Counted from the first letter of the stretch, positions 7,382 to 15,621 are shown. The stretch: DNA of 46,232 bases from CAVQGZ01 sp964400785 (GCA_964400785.1 CAYNWB010000015.1:1-46232); one strand, 5' to 3'. The notes: generated by a model not told the origin, from the sequence alone. A program made the numbers and translations.

Positions 7382-8046
7382 GAGGCCTCCCCATTATGCC
7401 CCAGGTCGGCCACCAGCAGAACATCGAGCACCCGTGGTCCGTGCACTCCTTCGACCCGCACCAGCTCGATGTCGCTGGTCGCGCTGCCTCCGGAGATGAG
7501 GGTGATCGGCCTGGTCGACCGTGACGCGAGAGCATCCATGGCCTCGGGGACGGTCGCGACGACCTGGCTCTCGCGAACGACGCACAGATGGACGTCAGGC
7601 ACCAGGCTCAACGCTCGCCGTCCCATGCCGGACTCGGCCACCAGCGCGATGGTCCCGGTCTCGGCGATGGCCACGGCGGCGTTGGTGATCACCGCGTCGG
7701 CGCGGTCGAGCGATGCTGCGCTCATCGGCGGCGAGTCCCGCATGAGCACCATCCCGGCCGCACTGACGACCTGCTCGGGGAATCCCGAGGGAGCCACCAC
7801 CGTGCGCAGGCCCCTCTCGTGGCAGACCGATCGAACAGTGTCGACCAGGTCGTCCGGGTCGATCCGGTGCACTGTGGCTCCGTAGTCCTCGACGGCCTCG
7901 ACGAACAGCGCCACCGTCTGCTCCGGCGAGAGGTCGCTCTCGCGGCGGTACAGGCGCGGCACGTCGACGTCACTGGGGCGCTCGCCAGCGGGGACGTCGC
8001 TCAGCGCGGCACGCACCCGCGCCAGGATCGTCTCGCGCCCGCTCAT
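7372..8046 (-). CDS. lutC: LUD-domain lactate utilization protein LutC
   Basis: A 224-residue LUD-domain protein. Typical blocks are present: FVEAVEDYGATVHRI, the centre with DAVITNAAVAIAETGTIAL, and VPDVHLCVVRESQVVATVPEAM, ending in a strand with SDIELVRVEGVHGP. LutC works with LutA and LutB in oxidising L-lactate to pyruvate in the cytoplasm. ATG 8046 overlaps the lutB stop (ATGA). The last codons and the TAG stop (7374-7372) lie within the first ten bases of tRNA-Gly, so RNase P cleavage of a joint transcript would remove the stop codon. Confidence 0.92.
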   Translation of the reverse strand: MSGRETILARVRAALSDVPAGERPSDVDVPRLYRRESDLSPEQTVALFVEAVEDYGATVHRIDPDDLVDTVRSVCHERGLRTVVAPSGFPEQVVSAAGMVLMRDSPPMSAASLDRADAVITNAAVAIAETGTIALVAESGMGRRALSLVPDVHLCVVRESQVVATVPEAMDALASRSTRPITLISGGSATSDIELVRVEGVHGPRVLDVLLVADLGHNGEASRV

Positions 8047-9497
8047 GACTGCTCCTTCGACTGCTTCTTCCACCACTGCCGAAAGCTCTGCGATGGCGGT
8101 TGCAGGACGTCCCGGCTCGTCGTCCACTTGCCGCCCACGAAGGGCAACCATCCGATCCCGTCCTTGCCCGCTGCCAGGTGTGCCGTGGGCACGCCCGCAG
8201 TCAGGCCGGCGTTGTAGAGCAGGTCGTTGTCGAAGCCGGCCGTGACCGCCTTGAAGGCGACGCGCTCGAGCAGGTGCTTGTGGTGCTCGCGGTCGTGCTC
8301 GACCGCCTTCGCGCGCAGGTGGGTGAGCACCTGGGGGATGTTGATGCGGACGGGGCAGACCTCGTAGCAGGCCCCGCACAGCGACGACGCGAACGGCAGC
8401 GCTCGGTCGACGGCGTCGTCCATCCCACGCAGCTGGGGGGTGAGGATCGCCCCGATCGGTCCGGGGTACACCGACCCGTAGGCGTGGCCCCCGGTGCGCT
8501 CGTAGACCGGGCACGAGTTCAGGCACGCCGAGCAGCGGATGCACCGCAGCGCCTGCCGGCCCACCGGGTCGGCCAGCGCCCTCGTCCGCCCGTTGTCGAG
8601 AAACACCACGTGCAGGTTCTGCGGCCCGTCACCGGGGGTGACTCCCGTCCACAGCGAGGTGTAGGGGTTCATGCGCTCGCCGGTGCTGGACCGCGGCAAG
8701 AGCTGCAGGAAGACCTCGAGGTCGGCGAACGTCGGCACGACCTTCTCGATGCCGACGACTGAGATCAGGGTGTCGGGCAGGGTGAGGCACATCCGGCCGT
8801 TGCCCTCGGACTCGACGATGCACAGCGTGCCGGTCTCGGCAACCACGAAGTTGGCACCCGAGATCGCGACCTTCGCCCTCAGGAACTTCTCCCGAAGGTG
8901 CCGTCGGGCCTGACCGGCAAGCTCGGCGGGGTCGTCGGTGAGGTCGGTGGGCGTACCCGGCATGTGCTCGTCGAAGATGTCACGGATCTCCGAGCGGTTG
9001 CGGTGGATCGCCGGCACGACGATGTGGCTCGGTCGGTCGTCGGCCATCTGCACGATGAGCTCGGCCAGGTCGGTCTCGGTCGCGCTGATGCCACGCCTGT
9101 CCAAGTACTCGTTCAGGCCGATCTCGGCCGTGACCATCGACTTGATCTTCACGACCTCCGTCTCGCCGGTCTGCTTCACCAGCGAGTGGACGATCCGGTT
9201 CGCATGATCGGCGTCCACGGCCCAATGGACGGTGGCACCGGCGGCGACGAGGGCCCGCTCGGCCTGCTCCAGGTACTCGTCCAGGTGGCGCAGAGTGCGG
9301 TTCTTGATCTGCTCGCCCGCTCGACGCAGGTCTTGCCAGTCGTCGCGCTCGGCCACCACACCCGCCCGTTTGCTGCGGATCTGGTGAGTGACGCGGCTCA
9401 GGGTCGCGCGCTGCTCGGTCTTGCTCAGCTGGTGCCTGGCCGCATCGGGAAACGGTGGGACGTCGTGCCACACGACGGGGCCCGTCCGGCCGCTCAT
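8043..9497 (-). CDS. lutB: Iron-sulfur lactate utilization protein LutB
   Basis: A 484-residue protein with an N-terminal LUD domain (NRIVHSLVKQTGETEVVKIKS region, NFVVAETGTLCIVESEGNG) and a C-terminal double 4Fe-4S ferredoxin domain: CIRCSACLNSCPVY around residues 318-331 and CGACYEVCPVRINIP around 368-382. It passes electrons from lactate oxidation within the LutABC complex. ATG 9497 overlaps the lutA stop by four bases; another ATGA overlap joins it to lutC, so the operon is tightly coupled. Confidence 0.95.
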   Translation of the reverse strand: MSGRTGPVVWHDVPPFPDAARHQLSKTEQRATLSRVTHQIRSKRAGVVAERDDWQDLRRAGEQIKNRTLRHLDEYLEQAERALVAAGATVHWAVDADHANRIVHSLVKQTGETEVVKIKSMVTAEIGLNEYLDRRGISATETDLAELIVQMADDRPSHIVVPAIHRNRSEIRDIFDEHMPGTPTDLTDDPAELAGQARRHLREKFLRAKVAISGANFVVAETGTLCIVESEGNGRMCLTLPDTLISVVGIEKVVPTFADLEVFLQLLPRSSTGERMNPYTSLWTGVTPGDGPQNLHVVFLDNGRTRALADPVGRQALRCIRCSACLNSCPVYERTGGHAYGSVYPGPIGAILTPQLRGMDDAVDRALPFASSLCGACYEVCPVRINIPQVLTHLRAKAVEHDREHHKHLLERVAFKAVTAGFDNDLLYNAGLTAGVPTAHLAAGKDGIGWLPFVGGKWTTSRDVLQPPSQSFRQWWKKQSKEQS

Positions 9498-10276
9498 GAG
9501 CCCGCCCCCGCCAGCGAGGGCATCGTCCGGCGCCACGTGTCGCCGTCCAGCTTGGTGGTGGCCAGAATCTCCGCGGCGTGCATGTACCTGATCGCCTCGG
9601 TGCGGCGAACGAGGGCGCCCGCGATGTTGAGCAGGCAGCTGTTGTCTGTCGACGCGAGCACGTGGGCGCCCGTGGCCAGGATGTTGTCGACCTTGGTGCC
9701 CACCATCGCAGCCGACGTGTCGGCATTCTTGAGTGAGAACGTGCCACCGAATCCGCAGCACTCCTCTGCCCCGGGCAGGTCGAGCAGCGTCAACCCCTCG
9801 ACGGCGCCGAGCAGGCGCGGGTAGCGATCGCCCAGGTCGAGCATGCGCAGTCCGTGGCACGCCGGGTGGTAGGTGACCGAGTGGGGGAAGTAGGCCCCGA
9901 CGTCGGTCACGCCCAGGCGGTCCACGAGCAGTTGGCTCAGCTCAAGAACCCTGGGCACCAGCGCTTCGACGTCGGTCTGCAGGGCGGCGTCCGTGGTGGC
10001 GGCGGTCAGGCTCGGGTAGTACTCGTGCACCATGCTGACGCACGAGGCCGAGGGGCTCACGACGACGTCGTAGTCGTTGAACACGCGGACGAAGCGCTGG
10101 ACGAGTGGCAACGTCTCGGCCTGGTGGCCCGAGTTGTAGTGCGGCTGCCCGCAGCATGACTGCTGCATCGGGAACTCGACGTCGATCCCCAGCCGGCGCA
10201 GAACTGCCACGGTGGCTTTGCCGGTGTCGGGGAACATCGCGTCGTTGACGCACGTGACGAACAGAGCGACCCGCAT
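9494..10276 (-). CDS. lutA: CCG-domain lactate utilization protein LutA
   Basis: A 260-residue protein with two cysteine-rich CCG domains: QQSCCGQPHYNSG (Cys41-42) and EECCGFGGTFS (Cys173-174), as in glycolate oxidase GlcF and LutA/YkgE. First gene of lutABC, for growth on L-lactate. It has no Shine-Dalgarno; CAGGCT (10288-10283) lies 6 bases before ATG 10276, suggesting a leaderless mRNA. An inverted repeat at 10311-10330 between this gene and the divergent dcd gene could bind a regulator. No regulator gene lies beside it. Confidence 0.95.
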   Translation of the reverse strand: MRVALFVTCVNDAMFPDTGKATVAVLRRLGIDVEFPMQQSCCGQPHYNSGHQAETLPLVQRFVRVFNDYDVVVSPSASCVSMVHEYYPSLTAATTDAALQTDVEALVPRVLELSQLLVDRLGVTDVGAYFPHSVTYHPACHGLRMLDLGDRYPRLLGAVEGLTLLDLPGAEECCGFGGTFSLKNADTSAAMVGTKVDNILATGAHVLASTDNSCLLNIAGALVRRTEAIRYMHAAEILATTKLDGDTWRRTMPSLAGAGS

Positions 10277-10310
10277 CGGCCCAGCCTGCCCGAGAACCCG
10301 CGCGCTGGGG

Positions 10311-10330
10311 ACAGAGTCATCGGACTCTGT
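10311..10330. promoter_or_regulatory. Inverted repeat between lutA and dcd
   Basis: ACAGAGTC (10311-10318), a 4-base spacer ATCG, and GACTCTGT (10323-10330) form a perfect 8-bp dyad. It sits 35 bases upstream of lutA and 50 upstream of dcd. The symmetry and size fit a GntR- or TetR-type operator, more likely for lut than for the housekeeping dcd; this is inference. Confidence 0.45.
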
Positions 10331-10342
10331 GTCGCGAGCCGG

Positions 10343-10373
10343 TTGCCGCGAGCCGGTCGAGGCGGCCTAGGGT
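10343..10373 (+). promoter_or_regulatory. dcd promoter
   Basis: TTGCCG (10343-10348) and TAGGGT (10368-10373) are 19 bp apart, and the -10 ends 7 bases before the dcd ATG. No Shine-Dalgarno is present, so transcription probably starts at or next to the start codon. Confidence 0.5.
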
Positions 10374-10380
10374 CCAGGCC

Positions 10381-10956
10381 ATGCTGCTGAGTGACCGTGA
10401 CATCCGGGCTGAGGTCGACACCGGCCGCGTCGTGCTCGAGCCCTACGACGAGGCGATGGTGCAGCCATCGAGCGTGGACGTGCGGCTCGACCGGTTCTTC
10501 CGAGTTTTCGAGAACCACCGCTACCCGCACATCGACCCGGCATCCGAGCAGCCCGACCTCACCCGGCTGGTCGAGACGAGCGGAGCCGACCCGTTCGTGC
10601 TGCACCCCGGGGAGTTCGTACTGGCCTCCACCTTCGAGGTGGTGACCTTGCCCGACGACGTCGCCGCACGGCTCGAGGGCAAGTCGTCCCTGGGGCGTCT
10701 CGGGCTGCTGACGCACTCGACCGCGGGTTTCATCGACCCGGGCTTCTCCGGGCACGTCACGCTCGAGCTGTCGAACGTCGCGACGCTGCCGATCATGCTC
10801 TGGCCCGGTATGAAGATCGGTCAGCTCTGCTTCTTCCGGTTGTCCAGCCCTGCTGAGCACCCGTACGGCTCGGCCAAGCACGGTTCGCGCTACCAGGGTC
10901 AACGCGGTCCTACGCCGAGCCGGTCGCACGTGAGCTTCCACCGCACCTCGGTGTGA
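10381..10956 (+). CDS. dcd: dCTP deaminase (DCD/DCD-DUT type)
   Basis: A 191-residue trimeric-dUTPase-fold enzyme. Conserved blocks: MLLSDRDI at the start, MVQPSSVDVRL, the catalytic GKSSLGRLGL region (residues ~100-109) and THSTAGFIDPGFSGHVTLEL. It deaminates dCTP; in mycobacteria the homologous enzyme also hydrolyses dUTP, giving dUMP directly for thymidylate synthesis. The ending (GSRYQGQRGPTPSR) matches family length. The gene is divergent from lutA and convergent with the DUF4097 gene. Confidence 0.95.
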   Translation: MLLSDRDIRAEVDTGRVVLEPYDEAMVQPSSVDVRLDRFFRVFENHRYPHIDPASEQPDLTRLVETSGADPFVLHPGEFVLASTFEVVTLPDDVAARLEGKSSLGRLGLLTHSTAGFIDPGFSGHVTLELSNVATLPIMLWPGMKIGQLCFFRLSSPAEHPYGSAKHGSRYQGQRGPTPSRSHVSFHRTSV

Positions 10957-10979
10957 CGTGTCAGGGCCAGCCGTGCCCG

Positions 10980-11065
10980 TGCGCATACAAAGTGACCCGC
11001 GCTGGCCCGTCCCACCCTGCAGAACCGCAGGTCAGCGGGCCTGGCACGTCCACTTTGTATGCGCA
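10980..11065. repeat. Perfect 15-bp inverted repeat between convergent genes
   Basis: TGCGCATACAAAGTG (10980-10994) is matched exactly by its reverse complement at 11051-11065, with a 56-base spacer that contains a smaller hairpin (CCTGC/GCAGG). It lies between the ends of dcd and the DUF4097 gene. The A/T-rich arm stands out from the GC-rich surroundings. It may be a bidirectional terminator, a protein-binding pair or a small repeat element. Confidence 0.6.
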
Positions 11066-11088
11066 GGCGCACCCCTCGCCCGGGGTTC

Positions 11089-11793
11089 TCAGGCCGACGT
11101 GACCCGGATGTCGCCCGAGATCGTGCGAATGGCCAAGACATTCTGCGCATTCGGGTCATTGCCGACACGCATGTCGACCCTGCCGGTGTGGGTCGCGACG
11201 TCCAGGCGCACCGCGGACTCGCCCTGCCACCCGACTCGGACGTTGCCCGTGCTCGTCGCTATCTGAGCCGACGCCGCGAGCGACCAGACGTGCACGTCGC
11301 CGGAGCGCCCGTGCATGCTCAGCGGCCCGTGCGCGGCCCGGATGATCACCCCTGCGTCCGACACCGACAGGCGGGCGTCGCCCGTGTACCGGTGCACGGT
11401 CACCGGCCCTCGGCCGGTACGCACGTCCAGGCTTCCCTCGACGTCCTCCGCGTGCACGCTTCCCGAGGTGGTGCGCACCTCGAGCGCTCCCACCTGACCC
11501 GTGCACACGACCTCGGCCTGGCCGGCGTCGGCGACCACGTCGGTACCGCGGGGTACGTGCACCTCCACGAGCACCTGCGGCGAGCGTCCGCGGCCGGCCG
11601 GCTCGGCCACCACGATCCGGAGCAGGTGATCCCCGGCTTCCACCACGGCGCCCGCGGCGGCGTCGATCGCCCGCGCGTCGGTCGCCAGCTTGGCGGCGAT
11701 GGAGGCGACTCGCGGCTGGGCGACGCCCTCGTCGGCTCGCACGAGCAGTCGACCAGCCGTCATGGCCACGTCCACCACCGCACGCCGCGTCAT
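11089..11793 (-). CDS. DUF4097 family beta-helix protein
   Basis: A 234-residue protein made of repeating short strands (GALEVRTTSGSVHAEDVEG, SLDVRTGRGPVTVHRYTG, GDVHVWSLAASAQIATSTGNVRV), the right-handed beta-helix pattern of DUF4097 'putative adhesins'. There is no signal peptide or membrane anchor, so it is probably cytoplasmic. Function unknown. ATG 11793 is preceded by CACGAT (11805-11800) with a 6-base spacer and no Shine-Dalgarno. It is divergent from the DUF1028 gene with only 36 bases between start codons. Confidence 0.75.
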   Translation of the reverse strand: MTRRAVVDVAMTAGRLLVRADEGVAQPRVASIAAKLATDARAIDAAAGAVVEAGDHLLRIVVAEPAGRGRSPQVLVEVHVPRGTDVVADAGQAEVVCTGQVGALEVRTTSGSVHAEDVEGSLDVRTGRGPVTVHRYTGDARLSVSDAGVIIRAAHGPLSMHGRSGDVHVWSLAASAQIATSTGNVRVGWQGESAVRLDVATHTGRVDMRVGNDPNAQNVLAIRTISGDIRVTSA

Positions 11794-11799
11794 CCACCC

Positions 11800-11823
11800 A
11801 TCGTGGCAGCAGCGGGGCAGGAT
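11800..11823. promoter_or_regulatory. Compact divergent promoters, DUF4097 / DUF1028
   Basis: The 36-base intergenic region carries two outward -10-like hexamers: CACGAT on the minus strand (11805-11800) and CAGGAT on the plus strand (11818-11823), each 6 bases from its start codon. Their -35 regions must overlap the opposite promoter. Confidence 0.4.
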
Positions 11824-11829
11824 GGGCGG

Positions 11830-12741
11830 GTGACCTACTCGATCGTCGCCCGCTGCCCCGACACCGACATGCTCGGCATCGCCATCGCCAGCCATGTGCT
11901 CGCCGCCGGTCGTGTCGCCCGCTACATCGAGCCGGGCGTCGGTGCGGTCGCCACCCAGTCCCTGGTGCTGATGGCGCACGGATCACGCACCCTCAGTGGC
12001 ATGCGCGCGGGTCTGGGCCCCGCCGAGGCCCTGGCGGCATCGATCGAGATGGACGAGCAGCCCCAGGTGCGCCAGGTCGGTGCCGTCTCGGCCGATGGTG
12101 TCGTGGCGGCACACACGGGCGCCGGGTGCATCCCCGAGGCCTCGCACGTCACCGGCGACGGGTTCGCCGCACAGGCCAACATGATGCTGCGTCAGGGAGT
12201 GCCCGAGGCGATGGCCGAGGCGTTCGTGGGCACGGCCGGCCAGCCGCTGTCCTCGCGCCTGCTGGACGCGCTGGACGCCGCCGAGGCTCGAGGGGGTGAC
12301 ATACGGGGACGACAGTCGGCGGCCATCATCGTGGTCGGGCCACGAGCCACGGGCGACCCCCTCGTGGACGCCATCGTGGATGTGCGCGTGGACGACAGCC
12401 CGGAGCCGCTGCCTGAGCTTCGGCGCCTCACCCGGCTCGCCCTGGCCAACCAGCGCCTCGACGTGGCAGACGGGCTGGTGGCCGCTGGGGAGGTCATCGG
12501 CGCGGCCGAGGCCTACCGCGAGGCGGTCGAGGCCGCTCCGGACTACCTCGAGTTCTCGTTCTGGCAGGCGGCGACGCTCGCCGACGTCGGCGCAGCGGAC
12601 GAGGCTCGGCAGGCCTGGGCACCGGTCGAGGAATCGGGCCAGCGGGCGCGCTGGGCCGACCTGCTCGGACGGTGCGTGACCGCTGGTCTGCTGCAGCCAC
12701 ACGTCACCGAGGTGCTCGGGGTCTCGACGGACGACTCCTGA
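11830..12741 (+). CDS. DUF1028 domain protein (Ntn-hydrolase-like)
   Basis: A 303-residue protein from GTG 11830. The N-terminal ~200 residues are DUF1028: TYSIVARCPDTDMLGIAIAS, then GVGAVATQSLV, and AHTGAGCIPEA, with Thr2 available as an Ntn-type N-terminal nucleophile. After it comes a tetratricopeptide-like helical tail (AAEAYREAVEAAPDYLEFSFW), as in longer family members. Amidase activity is suspected for the family but not established. It is divergent from the DUF4097 gene; the thioredoxin-like lipoprotein gene follows 20 bases downstream and may be co-transcribed. Confidence 0.85.
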   Translation: MTYSIVARCPDTDMLGIAIASHVLAAGRVARYIEPGVGAVATQSLVLMAHGSRTLSGMRAGLGPAEALAASIEMDEQPQVRQVGAVSADGVVAAHTGAGCIPEASHVTGDGFAAQANMMLRQGVPEAMAEAFVGTAGQPLSSRLLDALDAAEARGGDIRGRQSAAIIVVGPRATGDPLVDAIVDVRVDDSPEPLPELRRLTRLALANQRLDVADGLVAAGEVIGAAEAYREAVEAAPDYLEFSFWQAATLADVGAADEARQAWAPVEESGQRARWADLLGRCVTAGLLQPHVTEVLGVSTDDS

Positions 12742-12761
12742 TTCGATCGCGCCGATCGGGA

Positions 12762-13343
12762 ATGGCGCGCGGTGAGCGGCGGGTTTCGGTCGGCGTGAGA
12801 CGACCTGCCTCTGTCGCCGCGCTCAGCGCCCTGGCCCTTGTGCTCGCCGCCTGCGGCAGTGCCGTCGACGAGACGGCCGCCTCCGACCCCACCTCGTCTG
12901 CCGCCGACGGCGACTCGCCCGACGCCGTCGAGGGGGGGCACCCCCTGTCGTTCCAGGCGGTGACGACCGATGGAGCGGACTTCGACGCCAGCGAGCTGGC
13001 CGGTCAGGACGTCGTTCTCTGGTTCTGGGCTCCGTGGTGCACGATCTGCCGGTCCGAGGCGCCCTCGGTGGCGGCTGCCGCAACCCAGCTGGACGGCAGC
13101 GTCGAGATCGTCGGAGTTGCGTCGAGCGGGACGCTCGAAGAGATGCAGGCCTTCGTCGACGAGACGGGCGCAGCGGCCGTCACACACGTGGCCGACGTCC
13201 CCGGCGACGTGTGGCGCCAGTTCGGGGTCGTTGCCCAGCCCACGTTCGTGTTCGTCAACGACGACGGCCGTACCCAGACGTTCGCCGGCGGCCTGAGCCA
13301 GGCCGCTCTGGTGGACGCCATGGAACAGCTCGCGGACGTTTGA
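12762..13343 (+). CDS. Thioredoxin-like (TlpA/ResA-type) lipoprotein
   Basis: A 193-residue secreted protein. The signal peptide ends in the lipobox LAAC (Cys31). The mature part is a TlpA/ResA-like thioredoxin fold: FWAPWCTICRSEAP holds the redox pair Cys93/Cys96 and VAQPTFVFV the cis-proline loop. It should act at the outer face of the cytoplasmic membrane as a thiol-disulfide enzyme. ATG 12762 gives a basic N-region of normal length. Its TGA overlaps the TTG start of the DUF3179 lipoprotein gene, so the two are likely made together. Confidence 0.85.
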   Translation: MARGERRVSVGVRRPASVAALSALALVLAACGSAVDETAASDPTSSAADGDSPDAVEGGHPLSFQAVTTDGADFDASELAGQDVVLWFWAPWCTICRSEAPSVAAAATQLDGSVEIVGVASSGTLEEMQAFVDETGAAAVTHVADVPGDVWRQFGVVAQPTFVFVNDDGRTQTFAGGLSQAALVDAMEQLADV

Positions 13344-14581
13344 GCTCGCGCCGGGCTGCCGCCCTCGTCCTCGCTGGGGCCCTTCTCGCAGCTGGGTGTG
13401 GGACGGGTTCGGGCGACTCGACGGCAGACGACGTGCTCGACGTAGTCGGCCAGTCGTCGGGCGAGGCGGTCGATGACGGCGCGCTCCTACCCGACAGTCC
13501 TCGCGAGGACGTGCCCTCGGCGCTGGACAACCCGATCGGTGAGGGCCTGCCGCAGCCTCTGGTCGAGACCGACCGCATCGTGTCCGGAGGGCCACCACCG
13601 GACGGGATCCCGCCGGTCGACGAGCCACGGTTCGACACCATCGACGAGGTCGACTGGCTCGACGACAACGAGCCCGTGCTCGCCGTCACGATCGGCGGCG
13701 AGAGCCGCGCCTACCCGGTGCAGATCATGATCTGGCACGAGATCGTCAACGACCAGATCGCCGGGGTGCCGGTGTCGGTCACCTACTGCCCGCTGTGCAA
13801 CTCCGCGCTGGTGTTCGATCGCCGGCTGACCGGACCCGACGGGGCCGACCGCCTTGTCAGCTTCGGCACGTCGGGGCTTCTCTACAACTCCGACCTGCTG
13901 ATGTACGACCGGCAGACCGAGTCGCTGTGGTCGCAGCTCATCGGTCTGGGCGTGGCAGGGGTGCTCACGGGCGTGGAGCTCGACCGCTACCCGGTGCAGA
14001 CGCTCTCCTACGCAGACTGGCGCGAGCAGAACCCGGACGGGCTCGTGCTCAACCGCATCACCGGCCAGGAGCGCAACTACGGGGCCAATCCGTACGAGCT
14101 CTACGACCAGGAGTCGGATACGCCGTTCCTGTTCGACGGTGACGCCGACGACAGGCTTCCGCCCAAGCGGCGAGTGGTCGGCGTGGCGACTCCCGATGGG
14201 TCGCAGGCAGTGGCCGTCGACCATGCTCTGCTGCAGTCCGAGGGCGTCGTGCCGGTGACCTTCGACGGACGCGGGCTCGTCGCGGTCATGGTCTCGGGAG
14301 CGGCCTCGGCGCTGGACTCCGGCACCATCGCCGAGGGCCGAACCGTCGGCTCGACCGCCGTGCTCGACCCCGTCGTCGACGGTCAGCGGCTCACGTTGAC
14401 GGCCACCGACGACGGCCTGACCGACGCCGAGACCGGCAGCACCTGGACGCTTGCCGGCGCTGCGACCGGCGGCCCCCTGGCCGGCTCGACTCTCGAGGTG
14501 GTGCCGCACACCGACCCCTTCTGGTTCGCCTGGGCGGCCTTCTACCCCGACACGGTGCTGGTCGACTCGGGCCAGCCGTAG
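13340..14581 (+). CDS. DUF3179 domain lipoprotein
   Basis: A 413-residue lipoprotein: TTG start at 13340 overlapping the upstream stop as TTGA, signal peptide with lipobox LLAAGC (Cys20), an acidic linker, then DUF3179. The family hallmark YCPLCNSALVFDR (around residues 148-160) has a C-x-x-C pair, followed by FGTSGLLYNSDLLMYDRQT and SLWSQL. The function of DUF3179 is unknown. Coupling to a TlpA-like redoxin suggests that its cysteine pair is the redoxin's substrate or is reduced by it; this is inference. The 3' end overlaps the convergent epimerase gene by 40 bases. Confidence 0.85.
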   Translation: MSSRRAAALVLAGALLAAGCGTGSGDSTADDVLDVVGQSSGEAVDDGALLPDSPREDVPSALDNPIGEGLPQPLVETDRIVSGGPPPDGIPPVDEPRFDTIDEVDWLDDNEPVLAVTIGGESRAYPVQIMIWHEIVNDQIAGVPVSVTYCPLCNSALVFDRRLTGPDGADRLVSFGTSGLLYNSDLLMYDRQTESLWSQLIGLGVAGVLTGVELDRYPVQTLSYADWREQNPDGLVLNRITGQERNYGANPYELYDQESDTPFLFDGDADDRLPPKRRVVGVATPDGSQAVAVDHALLQSEGVVPVTFDGRGLVAVMVSGAASALDSGTIAEGRTVGSTAVLDPVVDGQRLTLTATDDGLTDAETGSTWTLAGAATGGPLAGSTLEVVPHTDPFWFAWAAFYPDTVLVDSGQP

Positions 14582-15486
14582 GACCGCAGCGTGTGCTCGA
14601 GCACGTCCGGCCACGGGGTGGCGGTGATGCCGAACGTCCTCTCGGCGTCACCGCTGTCCATCACGAACGGCTCGCTGAACTGGTAGTAGGTCTCGCCGAG
14701 CTCGCGCATCATCGGGTTCACCAGGCCGAGAGCGCGCAACGCCAGACGAGGCACTGTGCCGACCTTGACCATGGGTACCCCGGCCACGTCGGCCAGGTCT
14801 GCGATGGCCTCACGCTGAGTACGGGGTGGGTTCGAGGGGACGTGCCAAGCCCGCCCCCAGGCGCGCTCGTCGGCTGCTGCCGTCACGAGCATGCGTGCCA
14901 CGTCGTGGGTGTAGGTCCAGGTGTGCGGCTGGTCGGGGCTACCGATGACCGAGACGCGCTTGCCGGCCAGCAGCGCAGGGACGACGCGCTCGCCGAGGTG
15001 GCTCTGCGCCCCCGGGCCGACGTAGTCCGATCCGCGCACCTCGGTCATGCGCAGCCGACCGGCCTCGTGCGCCGCGCGGGCGTCGTGGAACATCTGCGCA
15101 CGCACGCGTCCCTTGGGGCCCCGCGCCGCGAGCGGTAGGTCCTCGCGCATCGCTCCCGACACCGGGCCGTAGCCGTAGAGGTTCGACACCGTGGCCAGCA
15201 CGGCACCCGAGGTCTGAGCCGCGGAGAGCAGGGCGTTGGCGATCGGGGGCCAGTCTGTCGGCCAGCGGTGGTAGGCGGGGTTCGCGCAGTTGTAGATCGC
15301 GACGGCACCGGCGGCGAGCTCGCTCATGCGGGCGGTGCTGGACGCGTCGGCACCTACGGCGGTGATGCCGGGGGCAGCGCCGCGCCCCGAGCGCGACACG
15401 AGGGTCACCGACTCTCCCGCGGCGGCGAGGCGAGCGGCCGTGGCGGTGCCGATGGGTCCGGCGCCGACGACGAGGTGGTGGGACAC
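14542..15486 (-). CDS. NAD-dependent epimerase/dehydratase-like protein
   Basis: A 314-residue atypical SDR-type protein starting at GTG 15486, with GGAGG 6 bases upstream. A Rossmann motif opens it (VVGAGPIGTATAARL), followed by NCANPAYHRWP, a YGYGPVSG strand end and RGSDYVGPG. The usual Y-x-x-x-K pair is not clear, as in the extended/atypical subgroup. Substrate unknown. It is divergent from a TetR regulator, and palindromic operators lie between them, so it is almost certainly that regulator's target. Confidence 0.8.
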   Translation of the reverse strand: MSHHLVVGAGPIGTATAARLAAAGESVTLVSRSGRGAAPGITAVGADASSTARMSELAAGAVAIYNCANPAYHRWPTDWPPIANALLSAAQTSGAVLATVSNLYGYGPVSGAMREDLPLAARGPKGRVRAQMFHDARAAHEAGRLRMTEVRGSDYVGPGAQSHLGERVVPALLAGKRVSVIGSPDQPHTWTYTHDVARMLVTAAADERAWGRAWHVPSNPPRTQREAIADLADVAGVPMVKVGTVPRLALRALGLVNPMMRELGETYYQFSEPFVMDSGDAERTFGITATPWPDVLEHTLRSYGWPESTSTVSG

Positions 15487-15517
15487 GGGTTCCTCCAGGT
15501 GACGGGTGCTCACGTAA

Positions 15518-15615
15518 GAGAGCGGTGCTCTCGAAGCGAGAGTCGCACGACCTCCGACGGATGTCAAGAGCGGTGCTCTCTCTTGTGAGCAACACTCTGA
15601 CTTGTGTCGTAGGGT
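15518..15615. promoter_or_regulatory. TetR operators and promoter between epimerase and tetR
   Basis: GAGAGC-GGT-GCTCTC (15518-15532) and AGAGC-GGT-GCTCT (15567-15579) are two perfect palindromes with the same 13-base core. A weaker third copy, GAGC-AAC-ACTC, lies at 15587-15597. The first sits 32 bases before the epimerase start; the last two are upstream of TAGGGT (15610-15615), the -10 of the TetR gene, 6 bases from its GTG. Copies placed toward both genes fit auto-repression plus repression of the epimerase. Confidence 0.7.
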
Positions 15616-15621
15616 GGAGCG

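Noticed and set aside
7372..8544. A 390-residue lutC-containing frame starting at 8544
   Set aside because: The upstream part is the lutB gene read in another frame; the ATG at 8046 with the ATGA overlap and the LUD domain boundary is the real start.
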